Positions 26,313 through 35,150 of a stretch of 64,000 nucleotides of DNA are shown one piece after another. The stretch spans positions 961,681-1,025,680 of the forward strand of contig JAHBYW010000001.1 of the NCBI GenBank assembly GCA_019635755.1, written 5' to 3'. Positions within the stretch are counted from its first letter, which is position 1; every line of letters starts with the position of its first letter. Both the position numbers and the translations under genes were made by a program. The notes below the pieces were generated by a model. The model did no database searches. It saw only the letters and a program-made list of their open reading frames with translations, and was not told the DNA's origin. Source of the stretch: Rhizobiaceae bacterium (GTDB taxonomy: Bacteria; Pseudomonadota; Alphaproteobacteria; Rhizobiales; Rhizobiaceae).

Positions 26313-26406
26313 ACCCCCACCCCATACCCCTGCCCGCAAGGGGGAAGGGAGCGCCAACGTCGCAGGATCCCTCTCCCCCTTGCGGGGAGGGGTATGGGGT
26401 GGGGGT
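26313..26406. repeat. REP-like long inverted repeat between zwf and pgl
   Basis: ACCCCCACCCCATACCCC at 26313-26330 pairs perfectly with GGGGTATGGGGTGGGGGT at 26389-26406. The inner parts (GCCCGCAAGGGGGAAGGGA against TCCCTCTCCCCCTTGCGGG) pair with few mismatches. This is the C/T-rich hairpin repeat type common between genes in Rhizobiales. In the operon transcript it could stabilise the upstream zwf message or lower pgl-edd expression. Confidence 0.85.
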
Positions 26407-26443
26407 ATCTTCATCTCGCCGAACTGGTCTCGAGGCGACACCC

Positions 26444-27136
26444 GTGACTCCCGCGGCCTGGCACCTGTTTCCCGAGCGCGACGCGCTGGCCGAGGCGCTG
26501 TCCGGCGCGGTCGCCGGCGTACTGGGACATGCGGTCGCCCGGCGCGGGACGGCGCTTCTCGCCGTGTCCGGCGGCACCACGCCGGGACTGTTCTTCGACG
26601 CGCTTTCGCGGCGCGACATCGACTGGCCGCGTGTCACGGTGACGCTCGTTGACGAAAGGTTCGTCGACGATACGTCGCCGCGCTCCAATGCCGCGCTCGC
26701 CCGTGCCCGGCTGCTGCGGAACGACGCCGCGCAAGCCAGCTTCCGGGGCCTCTATCGCGCAGGCGAGACGGTGGACATCGCGGCGGCGAAGGCGGACAGT
26801 GCCCTCGCCCCCCTGCCCTGGCCACTCGACGCCGCGATCCTCGGCATGGGCATGGACGGCCACACCGCATCGTTCTTCCCCGACTCGACCAACCTCGACA
26901 CGCTGCTCTCGCCCGACCGGCCGGAACGGGTCATGCCGGTCCACGCGGCAAGCGCCGGCGAGCCGAGACTGACCCTCCCGCTGGCGCGACTGGTCGAGGC
27001 CGGTTTCCTCGCCGTCCACATCGAAGGCGCGGAGAAGCGGCGCGCGCTGGAAGCGGCACTGGAGGACGGCCGGCTTCCCATTGCGATCGCCATCAACGCG
27101 GCACCGAGCCCGGTGCCGATCTACTGGGCACCCTGA
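26444..27136 (+). CDS. pgl: 6-phosphogluconolactonase
   Basis: The 230-residue protein hydrolyses 6-phosphogluconolactone to 6-phosphogluconate. It has the sugar-phosphate-isomerase-like fold signatures [40 protein letters not shown] and [20 protein letters not shown]. The GTG start at 26444 ([15 protein letters not shown]) is chosen because upstream in-frame codons lie inside the REP-like repeat. It ends 12 bases before edd. Confidence 0.94.
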   Translation: MTPAAWHLFPERDALAEALSGAVAGVLGHAVARRGTALLAVSGGTTPGLFFDALSRRDIDWPRVTVTLVDERFVDDTSPRSNAALARARLLRNDAAQASFRGLYRAGETVDIAAAKADSALAPLPWPLDAAILGMGMDGHTASFFPDSTNLDTLLSPDRPERVMPVHAASAGEPRLTLPLARLVEAGFLAVHIEGAEKRRALEAALEDGRLPIAIAINAAPSPVPIYWAP

Positions 27137-27148
27137 GAAGGCACCGCC

Positions 27149-28969
27149 ATGACGGCCCGCAAGGACATCGAACACGTCACCCAGCGCATCCGCGAACGGT
27201 CGAAGCCGGCGCGCGAGGCCTACCTTGCGCGGATCGCGGACGCAGCCTCCAAGACCGCCAACCGCGCCGTCCTTTCCTGCGGCAACCTCGCGCACGGCTT
27301 CGCGGTCTGCTCTCCCTCGGACAAAGCCGCGCTCGCCGGCGACCGCGTGCCGAACCTCGGCATCATCACCTCCTACAACGACATGCTGTCGGCGCATCAG
27401 CCGTTCGAGACCTATCCGCAGTTGATCAAGCAGGCGGCGCGCGAGGCCGGCGGCGTGGCGCAGGTCGCGGGCGGCGTGCCGGCCATGTGCGACGGCGTCA
27501 CCCAAGGCCAGCCGGGCATGGAGCTGTCGCTTTTCTCGCGCGACGTGATCGCCATGGCGACCGCCGTCGGCCTGTCGCACAACATGTTCGACGCCGCCGT
27601 CTATCTCGGCGTCTGCGACAAGATCGTGCCGGGTCTGGTGATCGGCGCGCTCACCTTCGGCCACCTGCCGGCCGTCTTCATTCCGGCCGGCCCGATGACG
27701 TCGGGCCTGCCGAACGACGAGAAGGCGAAAGTCCGCCAGCTCTATGCCGAGGGCAAGGTCGGCCGCGCCGAATTGCTGGAGGCGGAGGCGAAATCCTACC
27801 ACGGCCCCGGCACCTGCACGTTCTACGGCACGGCCAACTCCAACCAGATGCTGATGGAGATCATGGGCCTGCACACGCCGGGCTCTTCCTTCGTCAATCC
27901 GGGCACGCCGCTGCGTGACGCGCTCACCAAAGAAGCCGCGAAGCGCGCGCTCGCCATCACCCAGCTCGGCAACGCCTACACGCCTGTCGGCCGCATGATC
28001 GACGAGCGCTCCGTGGTGAACGGGGTCGTCGGGCTGCATGCCACCGGCGGCTCGACCAACCACACGATCCACCTGATCGCCATGGCCGCCGCTGCCGGCA
28101 TCCAGCTCACCTGGCAGGACATCTCAGACCTGTCGGACATGGTGCCGCTGCTTGCCCGCGTCTATCCGAACGGCCTCGCCGACGTGAACCACTTCAACGC
28201 CGCAGGCGGCATGGGCTTCCTCATCCGCGAACTGATCGGTGCCGGCCTCGTCCACGACGACGTCGGCACGATCTGGGGCGAAGGCCTCGCGCACTACACG
28301 GTCGAGGCGACCCTCGGCGCCGACGGCTCGGTCGTCCGCCGCCCCGCCCCGGCCATCAGCCATGACGAGAAGGTGCTGGCGCCCGTCGCCAAGGCGTTCC
28401 AGCCGACAGGCGGCCTGAAGGTGCTGTCCGGCAATCTCGGCAAGGCGATCATCAAGACCTCCGCGGTGAAACCGGAGAAGCGGCTGATCGAGGCGCCGGC
28501 CATCGTCTTCGACAGCCAGCAGGCGTTGAACGACGCGTTCAAGGCGGGAGAGCTCGACCGCGACTTCATAGCCATCGTGCGCTTCCAGGGGCCGCGCGCC
28601 AACGGCATGCCGGAACTGCACAAGCTCACAACCGTGCTGGGCGTGCTGCAGGACCGAGGCCGCAAGGTCGCGCTCGTCACCGACGGGCGCATGTCCGGAG
28701 CGTCCGGCAAGGTGCCGGCCGCGATCCATGTCACGCCCGAGGCGCTGGACGGCGGCGTGATCGGCAAGGTGCGGACCGGCGACGTGATGCGGCTTGATGC
28801 TGATGCCGGCACACTGGAGGTGCTGGTGCCGGCGGCGGAACTCGAGGCACGCCGTGCCGAGTTTCTCGATCTTTCCGCCAACGGCCACGGCTTCGGCCGC
28901 GAACTCTTCGAAGGCTTCCGCGCCCTGGCGACCCGCGCGGACCAGGGGGCGACCGCCTTCGCGGCTTGA
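27149..28969 (+). CDS. edd: Phosphogluconate dehydratase
   Basis: The 606-residue IlvD/Edd-family dehydratase converts 6-phosphogluconate to KDPG, the committed step of the Entner-Doudoroff pathway. Cysteine-containing Fe-S ligands are seen in [20 protein letters not shown] and [12 protein letters not shown]. Family motifs [14 protein letters not shown] and [19 protein letters not shown] are also present. It is the last gene of zwf-pgl-edd. A perfect inverted repeat begins at its stop codon and may end the transcript or serve the downstream toxin-antitoxin genes. Confidence 0.96.
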   Translation: MTARKDIEHVTQRIRERSKPAREAYLARIADAASKTANRAVLSCGNLAHGFAVCSPSDKAALAGDRVPNLGIITSYNDMLSAHQPFETYPQLIKQAAREAGGVAQVAGGVPAMCDGVTQGQPGMELSLFSRDVIAMATAVGLSHNMFDAAVYLGVCDKIVPGLVIGALTFGHLPAVFIPAGPMTSGLPNDEKAKVRQLYAEGKVGRAELLEAEAKSYHGPGTCTFYGTANSNQMLMEIMGLHTPGSSFVNPGTPLRDALTKEAAKRALAITQLGNAYTPVGRMIDERSVVNGVVGLHATGGSTNHTIHLIAMAAAAGIQLTWQDISDLSDMVPLLARVYPNGLADVNHFNAAGGMGFLIRELIGAGLVHDDVGTIWGEGLAHYTVEATLGADGSVVRRPAPAISHDEKVLAPVAKAFQPTGGLKVLSGNLGKAIIKTSAVKPEKRLIEAPAIVFDSQQALNDAFKAGELDRDFIAIVRFQGPRANGMPELHKLTTVLGVLQDRGRKVALVTDGRMSGASGKVPAAIHVTPEALDGGVIGKVRTGDVMRLDADAGTLEVLVPAAELEARRAEFLDLSANGHGFGRELFEGFRALATRADQGATAFAA

Positions 28970-28994
28970 AGGTAAGGCAGGATTGCCTTACCTT
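28969..28994. promoter_or_regulatory. Perfect 11-base inverted repeat between edd and vapBC
   Basis: AAGGTAAGGCA-GGAT-TGCCTTACCTT starts at the last base of the edd stop codon and ends 28 bases before the antitoxin ATG. The 4-base loop and following TCTCG do not make a classical U-tract terminator. An AbrB/VapB-type operator is therefore equally likely. Confidence 0.6.
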
Positions 28995-29022
28995 TCTCGT
29001 CAGTTGTTCTGGGAAGAATGCC

Positions 29023-29325
29023 ATGCCGACGCTGACCGTGACGGCCAAGGGCCAGGTGACTTTGAAGAAAGATGTGCTGAAGCACCTCGGCGTCAAGCCG
29101 GGTGACAAGGTCGAACTCGACCTGCTGCCGGGCGGCGAGGTTGCTCTGCGGCCCGAGCGGCCGAATAAGAAGCACGACATCTCGGAATTGTTCGGCATGT
29201 TCTATGATCCGAACGGGCCGAAGCTCACCATCGAAGAGATCAAGACGGCGACCGAAGAAGCGTGGGCGGGAATACGTGAAGATCGCAGCCGACACGAATC
29301 TGATACTCAGGATGCTGCTGAATGA
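29023..29325 (+). CDS. vapB: VapB-type antitoxin (AbrB/SpoVT fold)
   Basis: The 100-residue protein has an N-terminal swapped-hairpin AbrB domain ([40 protein letters not shown]) that binds operator DNA. Its C-terminal tail ([20 protein letters not shown]) would wrap the toxin. It overlaps the PIN toxin gene by 50 bases. The palindrome at 28969-28994 is its likely binding site. Confidence 0.88.
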   Translation: MPTLTVTAKGQVTLKKDVLKHLGVKPGDKVELDLLPGGEVALRPERPNKKHDISELFGMFYDPNGPKLTIEEIKTATEEAWAGIREDRSRHESDTQDAAE

Positions 29326-29674
29326 CGACCCACGACAAAGTCAGGCTGCCACCGTTGCAGTGAACGACGCTACGCTGGTCGTTGTAACGCTGCCGACACT
29401 GTGCGAGATCGCGTGGGTATTGCGAAGTCGGTATCGGCTCTCGCGTTCGGACATCGCACGTTTTCTCAACATCATCATCGCCATCGAGAAGATCGTGGTG
29501 GATACTGCCGCCGTGCAAGCTGGCCTGTCGACGCTCGACGCCGGAGGCGACTTTGCCGATGGCGTGATCGCCCATGAAGGGCGACGACTCGGCGCCGAGG
29601 TTTTCGCCACGTTCGACAGGGACGCCGCGGCACGCCTCGAGCGGAACGGCTTCAAGGCCCTGGCGCTGGCCTAG
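29276..29674 (+). CDS. vapC: VapC-type PIN-domain ribonuclease toxin, intact
   Basis: From the GTG at 29276 the product is 132 residues with the conserved PIN acidic residues: [15 protein letters not shown] (Asp6), [15 protein letters not shown] (Glu), [15 protein letters not shown] (Asp) and [14 protein letters not shown] (Asp). VapC toxins cut tRNA or rRNA in a metal-dependent way. Its 50-base overlap with the antitoxin gene indicates coupled translation. No frameshift is seen. Confidence 0.9.
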   Translation: MKIAADTNLILRMLLNDDPRQSQAATVAVNDATLVVVTLPTLCEIAWVLRSRYRLSRSDIARFLNIIIAIEKIVVDTAAVQAGLSTLDAGGDFADGVIAHEGRRLGAEVFATFDRDAAARLERNGFKALALA

Positions 29675-29743
29675 CAGGCGTCGCGCCAGCGGCGGTCGAC
29701 GAGACGCCCTCCATCGGCGTCCCGCCATCGCGGCGCAGCCGGT

Positions 29744-31273
29744 TCACGGACGCAACGCGGCCTCCTCCGCGAAGAACCGCTCGGGGCTTTCGACCTCCAC
29801 CAGCCGTTTCTTCTCGATCAGCCAGAAGCGGTTGCCGACAGCGCGCACGAAACTGCGGTCGTGCGACACGAGCAGGCAGCTCGCCTCGCGCTCCAGCAGT
29901 TCCGCCTCCAGCGCCTCCTGCCCGTCGATGTCGAGATGGTTGGTCGGCTCGTCCAGCAGGTAGAAGTTCGGCGCGGTCAGCCGCAGCACCAGCATCGCCA
30001 GCCGCGCCTTCTGGCCGCCCGACAACCGCGCGATCGCGACCTCCTGCATGGTGACGCCGATGCCCGCCCCGGCCAAGAGGCTGCGGGCCCGCTGGTCCGG
30101 CAGCGCGAAGCGCCTCCCGACGACGCCCAGCGGACTGTCGCGGTCGGCGAGATCGGACAGCGCCTGGTCGCCATAGCCCAGCACCAGCGAAGGCGTGGCA
30201 CGAATCTTCGCGTCCGCCGCCTCGGGTTCCACGATCGCCTGCCGCAGCATCGTCACCAGCCGCGTCTTGCCGGCTCCGTTGCGGCCGAGCAGCACGATGC
30301 GATCGCCCTGCCGGACCCACAGCCTGCCAGTCCGGAACAGCGGCGTTCCGTCGGGCGTGGTCACCGCCGCATCGTCGAGCGTCACCAGCACCTTGGCGTG
30401 CGTCGACCGGTTGGCGAGACGGATCGTGCCGGCCGAGTGCTCCTGATGGGCCGGGCGAGCCCCCTCCTCGATGCGCTCCGCGCGTTCCCTCAGCTGCTTG
30501 GTCTTCACCGTCAGCAGGTCGCTGCCGGAGTTGATGCCGATATTGTTCAGCTTGGCGGCCTGACGGCGCAACTGCTGCGCCGTCTTCATGTCCTTCTCGA
30601 AACGCCGCTCGTCCGCGGCGTCGGTTTCGTCGAGTGCTGCCCGCGCGCGTCCGTAGGGCAGCGAGAACATCCGCGACGCGTCGGGCCGGAGAAACAGCGT
30701 GCGGTTCGTCACCGCGTCAAGGAAGGCGCGGTCATGGCTCGCCACGATCGCCGCGACGTCGCGCGGCAGCGCGTTCAACCATGCCTCGAGCTGGCCGATC
30801 CGCGCGAGGTCGAGATGGTTGGTCGGCTCGTCCAGCAGCAGCACATCGGGCTCGGACACCCATGCCCGCGCGAGCAGCGCGAAACGCTGCCAGCCGCCGC
30901 TCAGCGCGGCAAGCTCCCTGTCCCACAGCGCGTGTGGCACCTCCAGCGATTCCAGCACCACGTCGACGCGCCAGCTTTCGGCCTCCGCCTGTTCGGCCGG
31001 AAGCGCGTCCAGCACGGCGGCGCGCAGTGTCGAGGCCATCAGCGCCGGCGGCACATTCTGCTCGACATGGCTGATGCGCAAGCCACGGCTTCGGGTCACC
31101 TCGCCGGCGGTCGGCTCGTGGGCGCCGGAAATGACTCGGAGCCGCGTCGACTTGCCGCGGCCGTTCGCGGCCACGAGGCCCAGCCGGTCGCCGGCTTCGA
31201 GGGAGAGGTTCAGATTGGTGAACAGCGGCGCGCCGAGCGTGACGGCGAGCGACCGCAGATTGATGAGTGCCAT
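29744..31273 (-). CDS. ABC-F family ATPase
   Basis: The 509-residue protein has two ABC ATPase domains without membrane segments: Walker A GLVAANGRGKSTRLRVISG with signature LSGGWQRFALLARAW, and Walker A VLLGRNGAGKTRLVTML with signature LSGGQKARLAMLVL. The linker between them is charged (EKDMKTAQQLRRQAAKLNNI). ABC-F proteins act on ribosomes in translation control or antibiotic resistance, not in transport. The start at 31273 (MALINLRSLAVTLGAPLF) begins the family homology; the frame is open 27 codons upstream. No resistance phenotype can be inferred. Confidence 0.88.
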   Translation of the reverse strand: MALINLRSLAVTLGAPLFTNLNLSLEAGDRLGLVAANGRGKSTRLRVISGAHEPTAGEVTRSRGLRISHVEQNVPPALMASTLRAAVLDALPAEQAEAESWRVDVVLESLEVPHALWDRELAALSGGWQRFALLARAWVSEPDVLLLDEPTNHLDLARIGQLEAWLNALPRDVAAIVASHDRAFLDAVTNRTLFLRPDASRMFSLPYGRARAALDETDAADERRFEKDMKTAQQLRRQAAKLNNIGINSGSDLLTVKTKQLRERAERIEEGARPAHQEHSAGTIRLANRSTHAKVLVTLDDAAVTTPDGTPLFRTGRLWVRQGDRIVLLGRNGAGKTRLVTMLRQAIVEPEAADAKIRATPSLVLGYGDQALSDLADRDSPLGVVGRRFALPDQRARSLLAGAGIGVTMQEVAIARLSGGQKARLAMLVLRLTAPNFYLLDEPTNHLDIDGQEALEAELLEREASCLLVSHDRSFVRAVGNRFWLIEKKRLVEVESPERFFAEEAALRP

Positions 31274-31608
31274 GGTCGTTCTCTGGTCTGTCCGAACGCG
31301 CCGCCGCCGCCGGTCATCGCCGGGGTTACGGAACGGAGCGTCGGGTGGAAACACGATGCGGGCCTGTTCTGGCGCCGCATCACCCCTTGGGGCAGACCGG
31401 AACGCGATGCGCTGTGTCGGCGCTCGCTTTTTGGTCAGCCCTGCAAACGCATCCGCAGGGCGTGGATCGGGCCGCGCTGACGATGGGGATCAAACCTGAT
31501 CACGCAGCCCTCCTCTTGGTCGTGGGTTGGCACATGTCTGCATAGCCGCTCGGGGCGGGCCCGGCAAGACAGCGGCCGGCGGCCCGCCACGGTGCGCCCA
31601 TCGTTGCC
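31274..31608. other. 335-base spacer with no recognised gene
   Basis: This stretch separates the start of the ABC-F gene from the end of the VWA-protein gene. Short frames exist on both strands, but none has a recognisable family, a good ribosome site or consistent codon use. The upstream half should contain the ABC-F promoter. I see no RNA gene or strong terminator. Confidence 0.5.
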
Positions 31609-33261
31609 TTACGGCACCGCCACCTCGGTCCGCTCGCCGGCCTTCACCGTCACGGCTGCCTCAGCCTTCGCCTCACCGCGGGTCGCCACGACGATATAGT
31701 CGCCAGCGGTCAGGGTTGTCTGGTGCGTGTCGGAATAGGCGTATCCGAACTGCTTGCGATTGCCCTGGATGTCCTTGGCCGCGCCGAACACCTCGATGAA
31801 GGTCGCGCCGGGCGCCGAGATCGCCAGCACGCCGGCGTTGAGCACGACGCTGACATCGATGCGCTCGCCGGTTTTCACGGTGACAAGCGCCTCCGCGGTC
31901 GCCTGGTCCATGCGGGCGACGGCGGCGTAGTCGCCGGGCGGCAGGTCGAAGGCATTGTCCGGACCGTAGCCATAGCTCATCGATTCGCGCGAGCCGTCGA
32001 TCTTCTTCGCCGCCTTGAACACCTCGAAGAACAGATTGCCGTCGTCGACCTTCATGCCGTCGACGTAGTAAGCATTGGCCACGAGGTGGCCGACGCCGAC
32101 GATCACGTCCTTGTCGATCGTCTGGCCGGCGGCGAGCTTGATCGTCTCCGTCGCCTCGCCCTTGCCGATCGTCACCTTCAGCTGCAGGTCTCCTGCCGGG
32201 AATACGGCCTTCATCTGGCCGTAGTAGGTGGTGTCGCCGTCGCCGGGATACCGCACGTTGATCGCGGCGCCGTCGTCGATCTCTGCGCCCTCGGTCGGGC
32301 GCGCGCGGATGATGAGCGTGCCGGCGTTCAGGATGAAATAGGGCTCGGCCACCTTGCCGGCCTCGATCGTGACCTTCTGCTCGGACTCGGCATGGCCGCG
32401 GCGCGCGACCATGATGTATTCGCCCGGCGCCGGATTGCCCTTCCACTGGCCGCCGTAGTCGGTCGACACCCAGTCGCCGCGCGAGCCGTCGGCCTTGACC
32501 TTGTACAGTTCCCAGGTGACGTCGTCGTCACGGCCGAAGACCTCGCCGCCCTCGGACAGCGTCACCGACGGCACCAGCGTGAACTCGACCGCCGGCTCGG
32601 GCTCAGGAGCGGGAGCCGGCTCCGGCGCAGGCGCCGGCTCGGGCACCACCACCTCGGCCAGCGCATCGCCCAGCTGGTCGGCGTCGTCGGCCTGCAGGTA
32701 CTCGCCGCCGGTGTTCTCCGCCAGGCAGGCGACCTGCCTGCCCTCTTCCTCGCTGAGGCCGAAGCCGACGACATGGGTCGTGAAGTCGATGCCGGACTGC
32801 TCGAGCTCGGTGGCGAGCGCGCAGGGGTCGGCGTTGCAGGTCTCCAGCCCGTCGGTGATCAGGATCACCGTGGCCTTGTCCTCGGTGTACTTCAGCGCCT
32901 CGGCGGCCTGCTTGACGGCCGCGGACAGCGGCGTCTTGCCGAGGAACTTCATCGAATCCGCCGCCGCGGTGATCGCGCCCGCGGTGCCCGCCGCCGGCGG
33001 CACCAGCAGCTCGATGTCCTCGCAGCTTCCCTTCTCGCGGTGCCCGTAGGCCATCAGCCCGAGCTCCATGTCGGCCGGAATGGTCTTCAGCACGTCGCGC
33101 AGCGCGTCGCGGGCGATCTCCAGCTTCGGCTTGCCGTCGATCTGGCCCCACATCGAACCGGAGGCATCCAGCACGATGATGGCCTTGTCGGCCGCCGCCG
33201 CCCCGCCGGCCAGGGCCAGCATGGCGGCTCCCGCCAGAATGCCTCGCATGAACGCCGCCAT
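31609..33261 (-). CDS. Secreted von Willebrand factor A protein with repeated beta-sandwich modules
   Basis: The 550-residue protein has a signal peptide (MAAFMRGILAGAAMLALAGG, cleavage near AAA|ADK) and a VWA domain with an intact metal-binding MIDAS (Asp32-x-Ser34-x-Ser36 in VLDASGSMWGQ). An acidic Pro/Glu hinge (PEPAPAPEPAPAPEPEPAVE) follows, then at least three related modules ending in GEYIMVARRGHAESEQKVTI, GDYAAVARMDQATAEALVTV and GDYIVVATRGEAKAEAAVTV. The start at 33261 has GGAGG upstream. It is probably a periplasmic or surface adhesion/assembly protein. No partner ATPase is adjacent, so its role is unknown. Confidence 0.85.
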   Translation of the reverse strand: MAAFMRGILAGAAMLALAGGAAAADKAIIVLDASGSMWGQIDGKPKLEIARDALRDVLKTIPADMELGLMAYGHREKGSCEDIELLVPPAAGTAGAITAAADSMKFLGKTPLSAAVKQAAEALKYTEDKATVILITDGLETCNADPCALATELEQSGIDFTTHVVGFGLSEEEGRQVACLAENTGGEYLQADDADQLGDALAEVVVPEPAPAPEPAPAPEPEPAVEFTLVPSVTLSEGGEVFGRDDDVTWELYKVKADGSRGDWVSTDYGGQWKGNPAPGEYIMVARRGHAESEQKVTIEAGKVAEPYFILNAGTLIIRARPTEGAEIDDGAAINVRYPGDGDTTYYGQMKAVFPAGDLQLKVTIGKGEATETIKLAAGQTIDKDVIVGVGHLVANAYYVDGMKVDDGNLFFEVFKAAKKIDGSRESMSYGYGPDNAFDLPPGDYAAVARMDQATAEALVTVKTGERIDVSVVLNAGVLAISAPGATFIEVFGAAKDIQGNRKQFGYAYSDTHQTTLTAGDYIVVATRGEAKAEAAVTVKAGERTEVAVP

Positions 33262-33431
33262 CGTCGCCTCCGCCGCAAATCGCATCGCCGGGAAGCTACC
33301 CAAGGGGCAAGAGGCTTGCAACCACTCGTCGCACCGCACCCGCCGATGCCGGCCGGACCGCGGCCAGGCCGGCCGCGGAGGCCGGCCTGGTGCATTGCGC
33401 CACGGCGGGCGATCGACTACTGCGCGCGCCC

Positions 33432-34340
33432 ATGGCACCCGACAGGCCGGCGCTCGGCATCGCATTGATGATCCTGTTCTGCGCGATCGCGCCGCTCGGC
33501 GATTCGATGGCGAAGCTGCTCGGGCCGTCGATCCCGCTGGCCGAGATGCTGCTGGTGCGGTTCGCCGCGCAGGCGCTGATCCTGCTGCCCATCGTCTGGG
33601 CGACCGGCCGCACGATCGTCCTGTCACGCCGCGTGCTCGGGCTGACGGCGCTGCGCACCGTCTTCCACGTCATCGGCAGCGGGACGATGTTCGCGGCGCT
33701 GTGGTACATGCCCGTCGCCGACGCGGTGGCGATCACCTTCGTCATGCCGTTCATCCTGCTGCTGCTCGGGCGCTTCCTGCTCGGCGAGGAGGTCGGACCG
33801 CGACGCCTCGCGGCGTGCGCCGTCGGCTTCGTCGGCACGCTGCTCGTCATCCAGCCGAGCTTCGCCAGCATCGGCTGGCCGGCGCTGTTGCCGCTCGGCG
33901 TCGCGATGGCCTTCGCCCTCTACCAGCTCGTCGCCAGGCTCACCGCGCGCGACAACGACCCGATCGCGCTTCAGGCGGTCTCCGGCCTCGTGGCGACCGC
34001 GGCGCTTGGCGTGCTCCTCGCGGCCGGCTCCGGCAGCGACATCGCGCTCCTCGACCTGAAGATGCCCGACCAGCGCGAGGCGCTGCTGCTCGCCGCCATC
34101 TCGCTCATCGGCACGGCGGCGCATCTCGTGATGACCTGGGCACTGCGCTACGCGCCCTCGGCCACGCTGGCGCCGATGCAATATCTGGAGATCCCGTTCG
34201 CGACGCTGGTCGGCTGGCTGATCTTCAGCGACTTTCCCAACGGGCTCGCAGCGCTCGGCATTGCCATCACCGTGGCAGCGGGCCTCTACGTCGTCTTCCG
34301 CGAACGCGCGACAGTCCAAACTATACCCGTCGAATCGTGA
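33432..34340 (+). CDS. DMT-superfamily transporter (EamA type), second copy
   Basis: The 302-residue inner-membrane protein has ten predicted helices in two EamA repeats (GIALMILFCAIAPLGDSMAK, WYMPVADAVAITFVMPFILL, TWALRYAPSATLAPMQYLE). It most resembles the group annotated as S-adenosylmethionine/riboflavin-type or general metabolite exporters, but the substrate cannot be decided. It is divergent from the VWA protein. The start is set at the ATG at 33432. Confidence 0.87.
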   Translation: MAPDRPALGIALMILFCAIAPLGDSMAKLLGPSIPLAEMLLVRFAAQALILLPIVWATGRTIVLSRRVLGLTALRTVFHVIGSGTMFAALWYMPVADAVAITFVMPFILLLLGRFLLGEEVGPRRLAACAVGFVGTLLVIQPSFASIGWPALLPLGVAMAFALYQLVARLTARDNDPIALQAVSGLVATAALGVLLAAGSGSDIALLDLKMPDQREALLLAAISLIGTAAHLVMTWALRYAPSATLAPMQYLEIPFATLVGWLIFSDFPNGLAALGIAITVAAGLYVVFRERATVQTIPVES

Positions 34341-34399
34341 TCCCGTGGGTACAAATCCAAGACTACAAACTTGAGTAGATTCGTGGTTTACGTCGCGTC

Positions 34400-35101
34400 A
34401 TGAATCGCGACCCTTTCAGTCGACTCGTGACTTATCTTGAGACGCGGCTATCTCTCATTGTCACAGTCGGGACCTTGATCGCGAGCATCGTTCTTCCGGC
34501 ATGGGCCGTTAGCGCGATGGACTGGCTGGCTGGATATGCACCACTCTCTTGGGTTGTTGGCGGCTTCGCGGGCTTCCTTCTCGGGGGAATTGGCCTGTCG
34601 TTCTACGCTTGGGCACGAGGGCGTTGGATTCGCGCAAAGTACGACAACAATATGTATCAAAGGTCGGGCTTCGTTGACCCAATGGCAGCTACCTTTGAGA
34701 ACAAGCGAATCTTTCTTGCAGATTTCGTCCTACCGTCCGATCCACATATTTCCGGCAAGACCTTCATCAATTGCGAGATCATTGGTCCAGCCAATCTCTT
34801 CGTGCGCTTTGAGAATTCAGTCGGCGAACAAAAGCTCCCATACTGTGACGGCGTAGTGGTCGCGCATGGTCGTAACTTCTCGAACGGGATCATCGTCGAC
34901 AGTTGTGTGTTCCGCGGCTGCTCGTTCAAACGCATAACGATCATGGTGACGGAAGAAGGCTATATCAACACAAAACAGCCGTTCATCAATTGGATAACGG
35001 TTCCGGTCGAACAGCCGACGCTCCCTGGTATCCCTCCACCGGGCGCTGCCCCCGCCGTCGCAAGCGAGGCGGGACCTCCGACGGACCAGTTTGCGGGTTG
35101 A
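34400..35101 (+). CDS. Two-helix membrane protein of unknown function, low GC
   Basis: The 233-residue protein has two N-terminal membrane helices (~17-40 LSLIVTVGTLIASIVLPAWA; ~48-70 LSWVVGGFAGFLLGGIGLSF). A soluble region follows containing short beta-type repeats (GKTFINCEIIGPANLFVRFE, DSCVFRGCSFKRITIMV) that suggest a small right-handed beta-helix, then a Pro/Ala-rich tail. I do not recognise the family. Its base composition is clearly lower in GC than its neighbours, as is the spacer before it, which suggests horizontal acquisition. Confidence 0.75.
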   Translation: MNRDPFSRLVTYLETRLSLIVTVGTLIASIVLPAWAVSAMDWLAGYAPLSWVVGGFAGFLLGGIGLSFYAWARGRWIRAKYDNNMYQRSGFVDPMAATFENKRIFLADFVLPSDPHISGKTFINCEIIGPANLFVRFENSVGEQKLPYCDGVVVAHGRNFSNGIIVDSCVFRGCSFKRITIMVTEEGYINTKQPFINWITVPVEQPTLPGIPPPGAAPAVASEAGPPTDQFAG

Positions 35102-35150
35102 GCGACGAAGGGCGGTTGGAACTTCGATACAGAAGTTACCTCTGGCCGCA

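Noticed and set aside
31274..31608. Short frames of 90 or so codons in the spacer, considered as small genes.
   Set aside because: No convincing ribosome site, family resemblance or composition pattern supports them.
34341..35150. A possible genomic island or prophage remnant, given the low GC.
   Set aside because: Only one orphan gene is present, with no integrase, repeat or tRNA boundary nearby, so an island cannot be claimed.
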